Source of the DNA: CAIWHR01 sp963843595
GTDB lineage: Bacteria; Pseudomonadota; Gammaproteobacteria; Burkholderiales; Casimicrobiaceae
Length of the DNA stretch: 64,000 bases
Assembly: GCA_963843595.1 (NCBI GenBank)
Contig: CAWJLG010000007.1
Span: forward strand, 62,001-126,000
Direction of reading: 5' to 3'
Part shown: piece after piece, positions 62,698 to 64,000 of the stretch
Layout: every line of letters starts with the position of its first letter
Position numbering within the stretch: position 1 is the first letter of the stretch
Translations under genes and position numbers: made by a program
Notes under the pieces: model-generated
What the model saw: the letters and a program-made list of their open reading frames with translations, nothing else
Told to the model about the DNA's origin: nothing
The model's database searches: none

Positions 62698-64000
62698 ATG
62701 TCTCACGAGACGACCAAGTTCGCGGCGGCACGCGCGGCTGCTGCGGAATCCGCGAAGGGCGTTCGCGTGCTGCCCCCGGAGACGGTCGCGTTTGCGTCAC
62801 GCGGCACGGTTCTCGTGACGGGAAGCGCGGACCGCGCGATGAATGTGCTTGGTCGGCTCCCATCGCCGCTGCGCGTCGTCGCCTTCGTACCGGGCGCACC
62901 GGATGGGACGGCCGTCGGACCCAACCTGCGGCTGGTCGCGGCGCCAGTTACATCGTTGTCCGGCCACCTCGGGCGCTTTTCGGCGACCTCGGTTCCCGTC
63001 AACGGTGAGCCGGTCGACGCCGGCCGCTTCGGGTGGAACGAGGACCGCCGCTTCGACCTCGTCCTCGACCTGAACGAGCCGCCGCTGATTCGCATACGAG
63101 GTGTGGCCGCTCGGCTATTACGCGCCGCGCGATGAGGCGGAACTCCGCGTCGCCCTGGAGAGCATCCGCGCTCAGCCTGGTGTTTCGCACAAGCCGCGGT
63201 ATTTTGGCTATGAACCCGAGCGGTGCACGCATGGCGCGGCGAGTGTGACCGGCTGCACCCGGTGCCTCGATGCTTGCCCGGCCGGGGCCATCGTGAGCGC
63301 CGGCGCCAAAGTCAAGTTCGATCCGTTTCTCTGTCAAGGCTGCGGGACCTGCACGGCAGTTTGTCCCGACGGGGCGGTGCGCTACGCGTATCCGCCAGCC
63401 ACAACGAACGCTGGAGACGATTCGGGTCATGCTCGAGGCGTGGCGCGCGGCTGGGGCCGCGTCACCGCGGCTGGTCGTGGTCCCCAAGGAAGGCGCGCTG
63501 TCGGATGCCGCGCAATCCCTGCTGGCCGCGTCCGATGTGTTGTCGTATCCGGTCCATGCATTGGCCTCCTTCGGGATCGAGGCATGGTTCGCGACCTTGG
63601 CCTGGGGCGTCACCCAGGTCGTGCTCGTCGCTGGCGCGAATACGCCTCAGGCGTCCCTGCGTGCGTTGCGTGACGAAATCGCCGTGGCCCTTGCGATTCT
63701 GGCCGAACTCGGCGAGCCGCCCAACCGCATCGTCTTGATCGAGGGAGTGCAGACATTCGCACCTGCACCCACGGCTTCCATCGGCAGCATCGCGGGCCCG
63801 CTGGCCCTGGAAAGCAAGCGGACGACGCTGTACGCGGCGCTCGATCACCTTGCCAAGAGCAAGACGCTGTCCGGCGCGCCAACAAGGCTCCCGGATCGCG
63901 CGTCGATCGGTATCGTGGCGGTGAGCAACGAGCGATGCACGCTTTGCTTCGCGTGCGTGAATCTGTGTCCCACCCATGCGCTCTCGAGCGGGGCCGACTC
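62698..64000 (+). CDS. 4Fe-4S ferredoxin-type protein, two frameshifts, cut by the window end
   Basis: The N-terminal part (VRVLPPETVAFASRGTVLVT) resembles a nucleotide-type fold. It is followed by WPLGYYAPRDEAELRVALES, CTRCLDACPAGAI and CQGCGTCTAVCPDGAVRYA (two 4Fe-4S clusters), RLVVVPKEGALSDAAQSLLA, and CTLCFACVNLCPTHALSS (a third cluster) at the window end. Extra bases at 63097 (restored LIRIEVWPLGYYAP) and about 63407 split it. Large Fe-S proteins of this type stand next to TorD genes in betaproteobacterial molybdoenzyme clusters (for instance formate dehydrogenase). Its role may be electron supply or enzyme maturation. Confidence 0.7.

Noticed and set aside
1..64000. tRNA, rRNA, CRISPR array, transposase or integrase genes
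   Set aside because: No cloverleaf-like segments, rRNA-like stretches, spaced direct repeats or DDE/tyrosine recombinase motifs were seen on either strand.

Overview
The window is GC-rich and gene-dense, with short intergenic gaps and many ATGA or TGATG stop/start overlaps. The set of complete pathways (paa ring-epoxidation route, IorAB, TRAP uptake, homogentisate dioxygenase, PaaX/LysR/IclR regulators, REP-like GC hairpins) suggests a betaproteobacterium, probably Burkholderiales-like. No rRNA, tRNA, CRISPR array or transposase was found. The left edge cuts a DEAD-box helicase and the right edge cuts an iron-sulfur protein gene.

Region 1 (1-5400): helicase C-terminus, then on the minus strand a two-component system (MASE1 histidine kinase plus FixJ-type regulator), a universal stress protein and an NhaD-like antiporter. 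Region 2 (5600-16700): phenylacetate catabolism, with paaX divergent from paaABCDE-paaN-paaG-paaH-paaI-paaK. Region 3 (16800-26300): a LysR regulator divergent from iorAB, an Ldh2-type 2-hydroxyacid dehydrogenase, a thioesterase and a TRAP transporter. I read this as a feeder that takes up aryl-lactates or arylpyruvates and converts them to arylacetyl-CoA for the paa pathway. Region 4 (26500-29750): DUF2934 protein, a truncated penicillin acylase, CapA and a YbhB/PEBP protein.

Region 5 (29900-36500): an atypical metallo-beta-lactamase-fold protein, an aromatic flavin hydroxylase, a small DUF2783 partner, homogentisate dioxygenase and two enoyl-CoA hydratases, consistent with hydroxyphenylacetate breakdown through homogentisate. 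Region 6 (36600-41940): IclR regulator divergent from an allantoate-amidohydrolase-like enzyme, an M20 deacylase and an MFS permease. Region 7 (42000-54400): an ABC-2 exporter with a tiny haem-motif ORF and a Crp/Fnr regulator, an OmpR/EnvZ-type two-component system next to a Spy-like protein, a DUF4395 membrane protein, and a MacB-type ABC exporter with a LolA-like protein, an outer-membrane barrel and a phospholipase D lipoprotein.

Region 8 (54480-64000): an arsenic/redox island. Three ArsR repressors, ArsM, a TauE/SafE permease and an FmdE-like protein lie on the minus strand. Divergent from them is a Tat-exported molybdopterin oxidoreductase with its four-cluster Fe-S subunit, a two-haem cytochrome, a TorD chaperone and a ferredoxin-type protein. 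The molybdoenzyme resembles the Arr/Arx/Psr group but I cannot assign its substrate.

Fourteen genes carry a total of 18 single-base frameshifts, 16 of them best explained by one extra base. I interpret these as insertion-biased sequencing errors rather than decay, and annotate the genes as whole. Two 97-bp near-identical palindromic repeats (12474-12570 and 40614-40710) each end in a Shine-Dalgarno sequence and the start codon of the following gene.
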